Below are positions 1-11,728 of a DNA stretch of 64,000 nt, piece after piece. The stretch comes from Heterostelium multicystogenum (Eukaryota > Evosea > Eumycetozoa > Acytosteliales > Acytosteliaceae): NCBI GenBank assembly GCA_003667245.1, contig RCNN01000512.1, positions 1-64,000 of the forward strand, read 5' to 3'. The position numbers and the translations under genes were made by a program. The notes beneath the pieces were generated by a model that was not told the origin of the DNA, searched no databases, and worked only from the letters and a program-made list of their open reading frames with translations. How positions within the stretch are numbered: the first letter of the stretch is position 1; every line of letters starts with the position of its first letter.

Positions 1-1399
1 TGGTATTGCTCCATCGTAGATATTGCGCGAGAAGTATTGGTTGACTGTAAATTGTTCGAGGCCAAGTGGTAGCTTTTCAATGTTATCGTTGTAGTACTTT
101 GGCAATACAAGCTTTCTTAATGAAAAGGGTATGATGCTGTTGAGTTGTCGCCACTCACTCAGAGATTCACTGAAATTCTCACCAACTGCAAGCTCTTCAA
201 TGGTGTCGGGAAGATTGCAATCGAAATTAAATGTAGGTTTTGGCTTTGTTGAGCCAAGGTCAATCTTTACTATGTTTCTTGGAATAAAGCTTAGATCAAC
301 AACAAATGTATTCATACCAAAGTCAAGTGATGTGATTGAATATGGAATCTCGTGTTCTGCTAAGTCCGTGTTGACATCAACCGTGTTGAATGATGGCTTT
401 GGTAGGCTAAGTTTGACGGTCTTTACAGACGGAGGAAGTTGACTTAGTGCATTTCTAGGTAAGTGTTTGATTGTTTCCAAAGTTGTCGGTAGCATATCCC
501 TGGTGATCATGCTACTGTATTGTTTGTCAAGTTTAAGAAATTTGAGTTTAGGAGGCAGTACACCAACTGTCAAACAAAGGGACTCATTGTAGCCTGAGCA
601 TGACATATCTAGATACTCAAGAGAATCAGGTAGGACACCGGGTCTCAGGGGATGATTATATTCAAACAATGTGAGTTTTGTTAAAAAAGGTGGAAGACTA
701 CCTTCTAACAACGCCACCTTGCTATGACTGAGACATAGAGTCTTGATATTGACAGGTAGTAAACCAGGACTCAGCACCTGAACACATCTAGTATAATTTA
801 GGGACGTAACATTTGATATTTCGATTGCATTTCTTATCAGGTCGAGATTGATATCACTATGTAAATAGAAAGATTCCACCGACTTTGGGACCGTAAAGTT
901 CTTTGTTATTTGATCTGAAGTTATTGAATCAGCAAGTCTTAATAACACGCCCAACTGAGCTAATAAAGTTAAGACATACCAAAGAAAACAAGGTATCATT
1001 TGTATTGATGTTAAACTTTGGTACGAAGGAACGACTCATAAGATGCAAGGTTGTACCGTTGGTGGCATACCTGAGGCGAGTCTTTATCGCAAGATTCCTT
1101 GAGTTTTCAAACTGCCACTTAAAGGAGTGCAAGTTGAAACCTCTGAGTTCCTCTATATATTGAACTTTCTTCAAAGGCATATGATCTATCAGAGTCAAGT
1201 AGGAGTTTCTTTCATGATACCATCGTTTGCAGACCAAAGCAAATACAACTCTGTCAATATCCAAATCGAGAAACCCAATGATCTTTGCCAACAATATGGC
1301 TGGCAAATGGACTAACCTATGATTACTATTATTATTTTGATTGCAAGTTTCATGAGTTTGCATTTCTCTTTTAATGTTTGATTGATCGTGCAGTTCCAT
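1..1399 (-). CDS. F-box-like / FNIP-repeat protein, C-terminus off window
   Basis: The N-terminal part has an F-box-like helix pair (LPAILLAKIIGFLDLD, then VFALVCKRWY). It is followed by leucine-rich repeats of the FNIP type, with LP-x-S/T-(V/L/I)-x-x-L phrases such as LPPSVKTVKLSLPK. This architecture is a large lineage-specific family in dictyostelids, presumed to be SCF substrate adaptors; that role is known for F-box proteins generally and only inferred here. An intron lies at about 902-979 (GTATGT donor; acceptor ambiguous). I chose the start at 1399 (MELHDQ) because codons further upstream look like leader. The reading frame stays open to base 1, so the gene continues outside the window. 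Codon phase across the intron fits only with the AAAG acceptor. Confidence 0.75.
902..979 (-). other. intron of FNIP gene
   Basis: GTATGT donor at 979-974 on the minus strand. Two candidate acceptors exist (CTTCAG and AACAAAG); only the second keeps the frame into the repeat region. Confidence 0.5.
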
Positions 1400-1516
1400 T
1401 GTAAGTTGCGCGCTGGTCAGCAAATAGTGATCGCTCCATATGCACCGTTTCCTAAAAAATGAAACGGTACACTCACACTCAATTTTAGAAATTTGCGTCT
1501 GGCAGACCACTTTCAA

Positions 1517-2720
1517 TCCATCTTGGATTGGCTAGTTTGTCTATATCACACTGTAGTCTCTTTACTCACTCCCCTCACTCAAATAATTAAAAAAAACTAA
1601 GGATTGGATTGGAATTTAATAGGAAACTTCAAGCTCAAAATAATCGTTCCACTCTGGTGCAGCAAGAGGTACTTATTGCCTCTTTTATTTTGAGGTGTTT
1701 TTTCGGTGTTCAGTTTCTGAAATGGTTATTTCCTTGTTATTTTCCAAATAAAAAAATGAGTCTCATCATGATGTTACAATATATTGGCCTGTGACAGTCT
1801 AGTCGAATTTAGAAAAACCAAAGATTGAATATGATTCCTTTTCTAACATGTTGATGAAAATTCCTTATTTTGGTAGAGACACCGAATTGCTAAGAGAAAT
1901 CTTAACCTCACTGAGGTATCAAAGCCAATTCAATGAGTTTTCATTTTTTTTCATTAGCATCAGTAATGAGGTGGTTTCAGCATCTCTCCATAGGTGGTAT
2001 AAATCTATAGTTGACTTGGATAGTTTGCAAACTATTTAACCGACGAAATTAAAACTCTCATATTCTGGTGTGATTTATGGAGTAGAATTGAGGAGCATAA
2101 CCAAAGCCAATGCTTGAATTATGGTTGACCTAATTGATTCGAAACTGGTCACCCAGATATCTGACCATCATCTGTAAGAAAATGGAAATCTATACTTTTG
2201 TTGATATATGGGTATTCTTGTGCTGTTGTTTTTAAAATCTATCAAAACTTGCAAATAGTATTTATTTTTAAAATCCAACTTACCCATTTTGGCAACTTGA
2301 GGTTTCGGTTAGAAAAAACAAATATTTTTTTGAAACTCAAGCATTTTGGACTCATCCAATGTTAAAAATTTTTACACTGTTTTTCAACACTGGAGCCATA
2401 CTCCATAGGTATGATTATTTGTGTAGAGGGAGAATCTTTTTTTAGAGTTTTTTCAACGAGTCCAAGCAGTGCCTTTTATAGAGGTTTTTTGATAGTTTTA
2501 GGTGGGTCTAACTATACACTCGTGTGTTTACATATAATGACATCCAAAGAAAATATGGAAATATTTGATCCTAATCGATAGATACCCTTCAATATTTGCT
2601 TCATTTATTAATTACACCACACTACCTCATAACGATCTTGTAGACCAACTGGAGGGAATTTTGCCAAAATTTAACATTAAACAACTTACACTAGAGTTGT
2701 CAATGAACAATTAGAAAAAC
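1517..2720. other. gene-poor stretch, possibly decayed gene
   Basis: Base composition is less AT-rich than true intergenic DNA here, and short hydrophobic or charged frames of 60 codons or so occur on the plus strand. No frame can be joined into a recognisable protein. It lies head-to-head with an FNIP gene and may be a decayed member of an F-box type family, but no motif proves that. Confidence 0.3.
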
Positions 2721-5089
2721 CTGGACCATTAATCATTTATTTTAATTTAAAAAATACTTTAATTATATAAATATATAATATATATACATTTTATTATAAT
2801 ATAAATATTAAAATATTTATCAGTTAGTAAATAAAATAATAATAATAATAATAATAATATTGAAAATATATATATGAATATAATATATTTCAAATGTTAT
2901 TGTAAAATAAAATAATACTTATAGAATTACATATAGTTTATTGTAAATTAATTTTAAATCTCTTTGTTTTTTTCAATATATATTACATATCATATTTAAA
3001 TCAATCAAAACTGTATTTACACCGTTATTAAATTAAAATAAATCCAGTTAGAAAAGAGACTTATTTTTTGAAGAAGGTTTTACTAAATTTCTTTCAAACT
3101 TAAGAATCTTATCTACCTTCTTTATTTTAAATTCAAGAAACTAGTTTTATTAATAATAAAATTGGAACTTTTAAATTAAAATGTAAATATCAAAAGCAAA
3201 ACAAAAAAAAAAAAAAACAAAACAACAATATAACTCTATATCATTTCCATCTATATCCATTCCAATACTTGGTTTTGTTCATTCCTTCATTCCCCGTACC
3301 TACCTCCATTTATATATCAGATTGATTAGAAATTCCCTCCACCATATACAAACAAAATGATACTTTTCTTCTTTTGTGAACATTCGAGAAAACAAAACTA
3401 AGAAACAGTTAAAACTAGTAATTTTATTTTAATATCTTTGTTTCTCAATTAATCTTATGAAATTCAACTCCACTCTACACTACTCTTTCACTAATATTCT
3501 ATTAATAACTTTGCAAGTTTGTCACCTCGCCACCAAGCCACCAACAACATCAAATCAAAATGTCATCAACAACTAAAAATATTGTTTTATAACTTTAAAG
3601 ACTTGTTGTAACGCACACACACACAACACAGTTGTTAGAGATTCTATCATTCCGGTGCTCTTCTATCTATCACTTTGGAACATATTGTTTTTGATAAATG
3701 TAAAGATATTCATTTTGTTTTAGAATGAATTCGATAGGGTGGTAATATATTATTGTTATTACACTAGAATTACTATAAATGGGAATATAATAAAAATTAC
3801 CAAAATAGGTAAAAAATGGATTAAATGAATTGTTATATCCATTGTCGATTGTACCCAACACTAAGTGCACCACGCATAAGAACATCAAGCCAACACCAAT
3901 ATATGTACCCCACTTTAAACTGTTAAAGGTTTTTTGTGTGAAAAGAAAGCCATCAGAACCTCGGGCAAAAGTGTGTTGAAAGTGGAGACTTTTTAGTTTT
4001 TATTCAACAATTCGACTTTGCAATCTACATTTTTTGGGCATTGAATGGTGTTATTGTTGTTTTTGATCCCCCCACAATCCAAATGAAAAAATTACCTAAT
4101 TTAGTAAAATAAAAAATTATAATTAATAAAATACTTTTTCATAAAAAGAAAAACCAAATATAATAATGCAAAAGAACAATTATCAACCAGTTCGCTGATA
4201 ACAATAAAAACATTCACAACAAACAACAACCAACAACTAATAATAATAATCTAATTATAAAAAATATATAAAATATATATATTTTTGACTCTATGCTATA
4301 ATGAAGATGTAATTCATCATCAATTGGTAACACTTTAACTTTTAAACACATTGCACTAACACACCACCAAGCAACAACAATTTTATTACTACACCTCAAC
4401 TCAAAAGAAGAAGAACATTTGCACATACAAATATCCTAACAAAAAAAAAAAACACTACCATTCGCGATTACAAACACAAACCATAAATAAGACTTATTCT
4501 ATAGATACTACTTCTAATACCTATTCACTATTACAACAAAAGAGTGCAAATACTATTAACACTAATACCAATAACAGTGCCAATGCCAATTCCAAATTAA
4601 TACAATATAATAATAATAACAATTCTATTTCATATACAAACTCAACATACCATTTCATATGATAAACATCAAAAAGATATTAATAGTCTTGGCATTAAGT
4701 GTAGTATTTACAAATTTACACTCTACAAACTAAATTCAGTCAAGAGCAGCAATAACAACTATTAAAATATTTACTCTGATATTCATTTATCATTAAATTG
4801 TTAATGTGTTTAAAATATTGAACAATAATATAATTAGTATTCAAATCTATTAACCTCTAAGTTTGATTCTTCAATTAATAGGTTTTGTTGTTTCCTTTCA
4901 TGTCAAATAATATTATTAGTAACTTCAAACTTGTGCAGCTGATATTTATATTTATATCTTATTCCTTAATATTATTATATTATTTTTATCATCATTATTG
5001 ATTGGACAACATTTTTACTCTTATATAGAACCATATTAATCTATCTACTTATCTATATTTTTATTATATAAGATATATTATTTATTAAA
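2721..5089. other. AT-rich intergenic region
   Basis: Very AT-rich DNA with an AAT run near 2838-2862, long A and T tracts and a CA run near 3614. An Asn/Thr-rich open stretch at about 4450-4661 has no ATG and ends in TGA. I see no gene. The last part is probably the leader and promoter of the histidine kinase gene. Confidence 0.6.
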
Positions 5090-8000
5090 ATGAATTTATT
5101 TTTTCAAATCATATCTTTATTCTGCACAGATCGACTGGATATGATTGCACACCCGATTGTATATATGGACCAACTTAGAGAATGGGCAACATTTTCTATA
5201 TTTGCTGCAATCCTTTATTTCCTTAGTAAATATGTTTTAAATGTCATCCTTCACCAACAAAGACCAACATCGCTGGCCCTCGATATCATCACACCAAAAG
5301 AAACAATAATACAAGAAGTCAATCAAATCCATCTTCTCCAAGTCCTTTTTCTACAACAATGGAAGAGCTGTCACCAATAGCGGTTGTTGAGCAAAATTCC
5401 TTGGCCCCAATCGTATCAGAAACGATTCCATCTGAAATCCCATTCCAAAATCAACACCCAATCATTTCACTCTGTAACATTTCCTTTGGTGGGGGTGTGG
5501 TCATCGATCAGAATCTAAAAGTAGTATTCGTTTTAGAAGGTACCAAAGAGATCTTTCCAGATTATGAGCAGCTAAACCAACAACATCCATGTTTTCTTGA
5601 TCTAATCGAAGAGGATTATAGAGATCAATTTGTACAGTTTTTGCAAAACCACTCACAACCAAACAGTATCGATAAACCCCTAAAGAAAGTAGAATCATTA
5701 CACTCACTCAACCAGTATTGTAGTGAAGCAATGATTTTACATTTACAAAGTAAATGCAATTCAATTTTCACTGTTGAAGTTAAGCTAACTGCTATTAATT
5801 TCAACAACATTATTTATTATTTTATCGCACTTCGTGATATTGGTAGACACAACAAATTGGATCAAGTAGTTACTCAATTGCAAAATGCAGTGACTGACGA
5901 TTCTAAAATAGACATTCTATCCCATATTTCTCACGAGCTAAGAACACCAATTTCAAGTATAGTTGCCTCAGTACAGCTGTTTTCGTGCTAACCGATGTAA
6001 CCTCTTTGCAGCGTGAATATCTTTCACTTATCGATTCTTCCACCACCTCTTTGTTAGAGTTAATTAGTAATGTACTAGACCATGACAAAATGGGCTCTGG
6101 AAAGCTGTCTTTAAACACTGTTGATTTCAACTTGTCAACTCTAATAGAGGATGTCTGTGCCATGGTCAGTACTCAAGCCCTTCGTAAAGGTATAGAAGTT
6201 GCATCTTATATTTTCACACATTTGCCCATTAAGTATATATGGTGATCCTGTGAGGCTCCGTCAAATTCTTTGTAAGTTATAAATTGATTAATTCACTAGA
6301 ATTATTTACTAACTTATACTTTAGTAAATTTATTAAGTAATGGAATCAAATTCACAGAAAAAGGTCAAGTTTTAATAAGAGTAGAACCATTGGAAGTTTG
6401 TGATACTAGTTTAACTCTAAAGTTTGAAGTTCGAGATACTGGTATGGGTATATCTAAAGAGAATCAACCAAAATTATTTAAGAAATACTCTCAATTTATT
6501 CCAAAACTACTTCTGGTCATGGACTTGGCCTAGCTATTTCAAAAGGTACTTATGATTTAATTAATATATTAGAATCCAACCTAATATTGACTTGGTTATT
6601 TAGATTTAGTACAATTAATGGAGGAAAGATTTGGTGTGAAAGTAAACCTGGTCAAGGATGTTCTTTCTTTTTTACACTTAAATTTGATACACCCCAAAAG
6701 CAATTGCCATGCCCAGTTCCAAATTTCAATAAGTTAAATGTTCTTATTGTTGATCCCAATGAGTCAATACGTGGGGTAATTTGTGATTACCTTAGAGAAT
6801 GGAATTGTAAGACTGTTGAGACTACTGATGTTAACCAAGCTATTAAAGAAATGAAATCCAGAGTGGATCATCAAATAGAGTTGGTTATTGTAGATGTCGA
6901 TAGCACAACACTAAAATCATTCTTAAAACTCAAGAAAATCATGGATAACGAATTTTTGGGAAAGATTGGTTTAGTCATGATGTCTAAGGATCGATCTATG
7001 GTTCATGGTATAGGTGTTGGAAATACATCTAAACTTACTAAGCCAATTCGCCAACCACATTTGGTTGCTTGCATTCTCGCATCGATGCCAGAGTATCATT
7101 TACAATCACCAGAGCTTACTTCAATGCCACCAAAGAGACCACCAATTAATTTTAATATCGATTCTCAATCTATTCTACAAAACGGAACTATTACCGCCGG
7201 ATGCTCTGCCGAATATCCTCAATTGTCGTGCTCCTCACACTACCATAAAGAAGTATCCACTAAAAATCTAGCCACTTGCATTCCTCCTTATTTAAAGTTT
7301 GATAAGCAATCGTCTGATAGCTCTATAAGTTCAATGGAATCCAAAACATCACCTGATAGTGCTAATAGCTATTCGAATGACTCAATAGGCCAAATCAGTA
7401 TACGTAGAGTTACACGTAGACATTCAATTGACATTGTTACTTTTGACCACAATCAACGTAGCAGAAATGTATCACAAATCAACAGTATCCTTGAATCCAA
7501 CTCTCAACAACAAGATAGTTCACCTATTGTCAGTCCCAAACTATTTACTTCTTCATCAATGGCCCAAGATTTTGCAAGTCCTATCCAAACAAGAAATGAC
7601 ACCACCATTGTAAATATTAGAGGAAGCAATTTCAGCGATGGAAGTACCTACCAAAAAGAAACGATGGATTTTGGAAATGGAGGAAGTAGTAACATTGTCC
7701 CAAATATTCCTACACACCAAGATCAAGTTCCAAACCGCTCAAATCCCCCATGCCTCGAGCCAATGGTATTGGTAGTAGATGATAGCAAAATTCATTTGAA
7801 ATTGGTAAAACGTGTTCTTGAGTCTACTCTTGGTTTATCTGTGACTTGTGTTGATTCTGGTAAAGAGGCTCTAGAGCAACTTGATAAACATACCTATGCA
7901 TTGATACTTATGGATTGTGAAATGGCTGGAATGGATGGATACCAGTGTACCACTTTAATACGTCAAAGAGAAACCGAGAAAACGGTTAACTCAATAAAAT

Positions 8001-8353
8001 CAAGGACCATTCCGCATGTGCCTATCATCGCCATGACAGCCCATTCACCCACTGACACCAATCATAGAGCCAAATGCCTATCTTCAGGAATGGATGATAT
8101 CATAAACAAGCCATTTGAAATTGATCACCTTAATGCCTTGGTCAAGAAATGGATTGACTTTTATATTGAACGAAATACCCTTATGAATGAACGAATTCAA
8201 AAACTTAACCTAATTCCCCTCCGAATAGAATCCGATACAGAATCTTCTTCACCTCCCGACGATACCAACCACAAATGTGTATCAAACAAAACCAAATCAT
8301 CTAACCAACACAAAATAATCCACCAACAAGAACAGACTAATCATAATAATTAG
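5090..8353 (+). CDS. hybrid histidine kinase (HisKA-HATPase-REC-REC)
   Basis: This is a sensor kinase that autophosphorylates a histidine and passes phosphate to its own receiver. In order it shows: an N-terminal hydrophobic segment (about residues 33-53, likely one membrane pass); a sensor-like region; the H-box SHELRTP with His codon 5932-5934; an N-box (LLNLLSNGIKF); G1 DTGMGI; G2 GHGLGLAIS; a first receiver-like domain from about 6735 with weak acidic pocket residues; a long Ser/Asn-rich linker; and a canonical receiver from about 7765 (VVDD, phospho-acceptor Asp in LILMDCEMAGMDG at 7913-7915, INKPFE lysine). Introns are 6272-6324 and 6545-6603. Single-base frame breaks occur near 5230-5300, 5980, 6226, 6505 and 6622, mostly in short homopolymers. 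Which characterised Dhk kinase it matches I cannot say. The start is the first ATG of the open frame. Confidence 0.9.
6272..6324 (+). other. intron 1 of histidine kinase
   Basis: GTAAGT donor and TTTAG acceptor. Joining restores the N-box reading LLNLLSNGIKF. Confidence 0.9.
6545..6603 (+). other. intron 2 of histidine kinase
   Basis: GTACTT donor and TTATTTAG acceptor. It sits directly after the G2 box; the downstream exon resumes with DLVQLM-like sequence and GGKIWCES after one frame correction. Confidence 0.75.
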
Positions 8354-8643
8354 AATCATCACCCTATACTATATTCAAATGACAAACAATCTGCTCATCT
8401 TGTAAATATTAAAATAAACATTAAACGATTGATGTTTATTACAAAGAGCTTGTAATATACATCTGAGTATTACCTTCTAATCAAATGTTATCTTTTAAAA
8501 TACAAAAAATTGGTTATTACATTTTATTTACTTGATCTATACTTTGCTTATTATTCTAAGATTATATATATTCTATTGTTGTGATGAATATGATTGATAG
8601 AAATAAATAAAGTTGATTTTCTTGCATTACTATCACTTATTAT
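8354..8643. other. 3' intergenic between convergent genes
   Basis: AT-rich shared 3' region between the histidine kinase and the costars gene. Nothing else is seen. Confidence 0.6.
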
Positions 8644-8947
8644 TTATAAAATGATGATATCAACATTATCGTGTACACGTTGGGAGCAAGATTTCACCTT
8701 CGTAAGTGATCAACTTCTTTTTCTTGGCAGCCTTCAAAGTTCCGAGCAATGCTTCGAAAGTGTTTGCAACTACATTAGAATCAGGGTCAGTATAGAAGGA
8801 AAGGGTGTCATGTGATCCTTAAACAACTTACCAACATCATCGTTAAAGAGAACACCATATTTGACAGCAACTTTAACCGTCTGGTCTCTTTGTACCCAAT
8901 CTATGGATCTCTTCTACCAATCTATTAACTTCTTCATCAACATTCAT
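8644..8947 (-). CDS. costars family protein (ABRACL-like)
   Basis: A small actin-associated protein of the costars/ABRACL family, which is linked to cell motility in Dictyostelium and animals. Exon 1 encodes MNVDEEVNRLVEEIHRLGTK, then a VAVKYGVLFNDD stretch. An intron at 8770-8831 (GTAAGT/TAG) follows. Exon 2 has TFEALLGTLKAAKKKKLITY, GEILLQ and ends VHDNVDIIIL. The order and length (about 79 residues) match the family, usually about 81. Two single-base insertions must be discounted, in GG near 8883 and GGG near 8682 (plus strand). Without the second correction the protein would stop at 8666. It is convergent with the histidine kinase. Too short and broken to show as a simple open frame. Confidence 0.88.
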
Positions 8948-9109
8948 TTCTTAAACTATTTATTTGTTTTAAAACTAATCTAACAGCAAAAAAACAAAAT
9001 CTAAGTAATCTTTTGATAACAAGACAAAAAATGAAATAAAAATCACAAAAGCAATGAGTTTGTGTTATAAATCTATTTTTAAAAATCATCAAAGTTTATT
9101 TATTTAAAA
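8948..9109. other. divergent intergenic region
   Basis: Short AT-rich spacer between the divergent starts of the costars and FNIP genes. It presumably holds both promoters, but no motif is distinctive. Confidence 0.5.
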
Positions 9110-10895
9110 ATGACATCAAATAATATAACTACAATATTAGATTTACCATATATCTTAATTAAAGAAATATTATCATTTAAAAATAAATATATAGTATCAT
9201 AGATTATATATGTTTTTAGTTTGACTTGTAAGAAGTTCTTTGATGATAGAGATAAATACCTTTTGTTCAATCCAGATCATCTCTTAAAGAGAGATCTCGA
9301 TACATTACCTAGTTTTCTCATGGAATTCCTATCGCCAGGTTTTTGAAAAAGTCAATCAATCTTTGTAGTGCCTCAAGATGATCATCCAACAAGAAATGGA
9401 TCTTGATCAACGATTAAACTTTGACTATATAACCAGTATAGATGGTAAGACACCGACTTTTATTCCAACTTCAATCTTTGTTTGTTAATATAATTACTCA
9501 TCTATAGCTGTGACCAATATTGATCCATGTGTTACTATGTTGAAAATTGATAGAGGTATAAAGTGTGATTTTATCCAATTGAAAGGTCTGCCTGATTCCA
9601 ACGTAAAAGTATTAGATCTAACCGAAAAGGTCACAAGATTATCAGTTGGAAGTTTACCAAAATCTTTAGAATCTCTTTATTTAAATGATCTCTTTGACCA
9701 AGATGATATTTTGACACCTGGACTTCTCCCAAGCACAATCAAAGATCTGGAATTGCAAGTCAGACAACCAATGCCTGTTGGTTTCCTACCTGAAGGTTTA
9801 CAAAAGTTATATTATGACAACTACTCTGATAATGTGGCACATCTTGAAGGAATATTCCCAGAATCCCTAACCAGTTTAGAGTTATGGAGTAATTGTAGTA
9901 AAGATGCTGATATTAAGATATCGAAATTTCCTTCTTCCTTAACAAACCTCATACTTCGATCGTATTGCCTCTCATTTGAAGATCTCCCTTCGAGTCTCAC
10001 TTCTCTACAGCTAGGACCTGATCTAAAATATCAAGACCAACCGAATCTAGGTCATTTATACAACTTGACACAACTCCTAGATTTTCCAATTGAATATATT
10101 AGATCAGTACCTCATTCAGTAACAACACTCTCTTTGTCTAGTCTTGATAAGCCTTCGTCAGTTATGACCATATCGCCAGGAATGATTCCACCCAAAGTTG
10201 GGGAATTTGAAATTTAATATCTCAGCAGATATTTTTGTAGAAATAGGTGCAATTCCTCCCTCTGTTGTCACACTGAGTTTTGGATATAGTTCATTTCAAC
10301 CAATATCTGGCTGTATACCAGACACTGTGTCTACTTTGCAACTTGGATTTATGTTTAATCAGAAAATAGAACCAGGAGTAATTCCAGAAACAATCAAAAC
10401 ATCTCGACCTTGGAGATTCATTTATCAAGTTATTGGTGCAGATTGGCTTCCAGGGAATCTAGAATCAATGAAAATTGGTAACTACAAACTGCAATTGCAA
10501 CCAAATATACTACCTAAATCACTTAAGAGACTAGATATATTCGATTACTATTATCAACTAGAACCTGGAGTTCTTCCATGTAGTTTTGAAAAGTTGAAAA
10601 TATTCTCATACTACAATGATTATAAGTTTAACTTTACAAAAAACACTTTGCCTACATCATTGGTATCATTAAAAATCAAAAAATTTTGTTGGAAAATTCA
10701 CCAAAGATTGTATTGTACCTTCAAAAGATGGACAATCTCCAAATGGACTTGTTCTCTACTTAAATGAATCTTTTCTTAGAGAAATCATTCTTTGGTGAAC
10801 TACCTCCATCCATCCAAACTATTGTCCTGAAGTATGGAAGATACCCACTGAACGAAACAATTTTTAGAAGATTTGCAAAATACATTTATTGTTAG
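9110..10895 (+). CDS. F-box-like / FNIP-repeat protein, frame interrupted
   Basis: Second member of the same family as the gene at the left edge. Exon 1 (MTSNNITTILDLPYILIKEI) is F-box-like. An intron (about 9193-9229) leads to LTCKKFFDDRDKYLL. A second intron at 9445-9507 (GTAAGA...CTATAG, phase 1) leads into the repeat domain with many LP-x-(S/T)-L, FNQ-x-I and PG-x-(I/L)P phrases, e.g. GFMFNQKIEPGVIPETI. The frame changes near 9346-9380, in GGGG near 10199-10203, in TTTT near 10683-10686 and in TTTT near 10770-10775. The last three need one base removed, and each correction extends the repeat pattern. The final frame ends SIQTIVLKYGRYPL... with stop at 10893-10895. It may be an intact gene with consensus errors or a young pseudogene. 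Role: putative ubiquitin-ligase adaptor, inferred only. Confidence 0.7.
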
Positions 10896-11160
10896 CTCAA
10901 TGTTTTAAAGGTGGATTTGTAGATTTTAATTGCTGATAAACATTTTATAAAATAAAGAACTATCAATAAATACTTGGCTTTGCTTGTACAAATACTGAAA
11001 GTGACCATTCCCTTTATCTCTTTCACTTTTGGCACCAGGAAAACCACTGATTACAAAAAATTTTTTGTAAAGTGTATTTATCTATTATAGAATAGTACTC
11101 TTTAACAAAAGATTGATGAGAGTGATAGAGTAGAAAAGCTTGGTTTGTATGAATAATCTT
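10896..11160. other. intergenic region
   Basis: No gene seen. A short inverted pair (TTACAAAAAA / TTTTTTGTAA) lies near 11050-11070. Confidence 0.5.
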
Positions 11161-11640
11161 AATAATCTATAAACAATGAATGAATAATAATCTGTAACCA
11201 AGGATTTCATCGGGTATTTATACTTATTGTTTTTCCGGTCGGTTGTCTCGCTGAGTCATCGATCCATCCTGGTAAACAATCGGTTTGGACATCATTGCGG
11301 TTCGGAGCAATCTGGACTGTCACTGGGTTTCTATGGAATTTCCACGAGTTCTCTATGGAATTTCCATGACTTTTCTACAAATTTTTTCCATTTACCGCAT
11401 CCGGTAAATTTTCAATTTAAATTTTAATAAATAATAGGTTGATCAGACCTATTGTTATTAAAAGATATAACTCAAACTAACTCTGAATAGAGAACCTTAA
11501 TCAAATTAAATTAATATACTTAGTTAGTTTCTCTATTTGTAGTAAATTATTAATCTTTATTTTTAATTACCTTAATCAAATTAAATAATATACTTAGTTA
11601 GTTTCTCTATTTGTAGTAAATTATTAATCTGATTAAGATT
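11161..11640. mobile_element. LTR-like non-coding element next to tRNA
   Basis: About 480 bp of non-coding sequence that is less AT-rich than the surroundings, with no defensible reading frame. It holds a TATA-like TATTTATACTT near 11213, a GC-richer block, a duplicated TCTATGGAATTTCCA (near 11330 and 11352), an AATAAA at about 11426 and a near-perfect tandem repeat at its right end. It lies about 90 bp 3' of a tRNA gene. Several dictyostelid retrotransposons are known to insert at fixed distances from tRNA genes, so a solo LTR or truncated element is a reasonable reading. I could not identify target-site duplications or terminal TG...CA with certainty. Confidence 0.35.
11494..11630. repeat. 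two-copy direct repeat, 62-63 bp
   Basis: Copies at 11494-11556 and 11569-11630, offset by 75 bp and identical except for about one base missing. Each starts ACCTTAATCAAATTAAA and ends AAATTATTAATCT. Confidence 0.95.
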
Positions 11641-11728
11641 CTTTCGGTTTTTCCTTTTAAGGTGATTTTTGTAAAAATTTGATTATTTTTATAAATTATT
11701 GTAAATTGTGGTTGTGTTGTTACAAAAT

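Noticed and set aside
2838..2862. AAT trinucleotide run; also runs near 27118, 27674 and 56355
   Set aside because: Simple-sequence repeats are ordinary in dictyostelid DNA; no sign of a CRISPR array or other ordered repeat.
3670..3888. 72-codon minus frame
   Set aside because: Phe/Tyr/Ile-rich as expected from AT-rich DNA; no motif or splice context.
4450..4661. Asn/Thr-rich open stretch upstream of the histidine kinase
   Set aside because: No ATG, ends in TGA, and such frames arise easily in AAC/ACA-rich leaders.
11227..11427. 66-codon plus frame in the LTR-like block
   Set aside because: No similarity or codon bias; starts without a proper ATG context.
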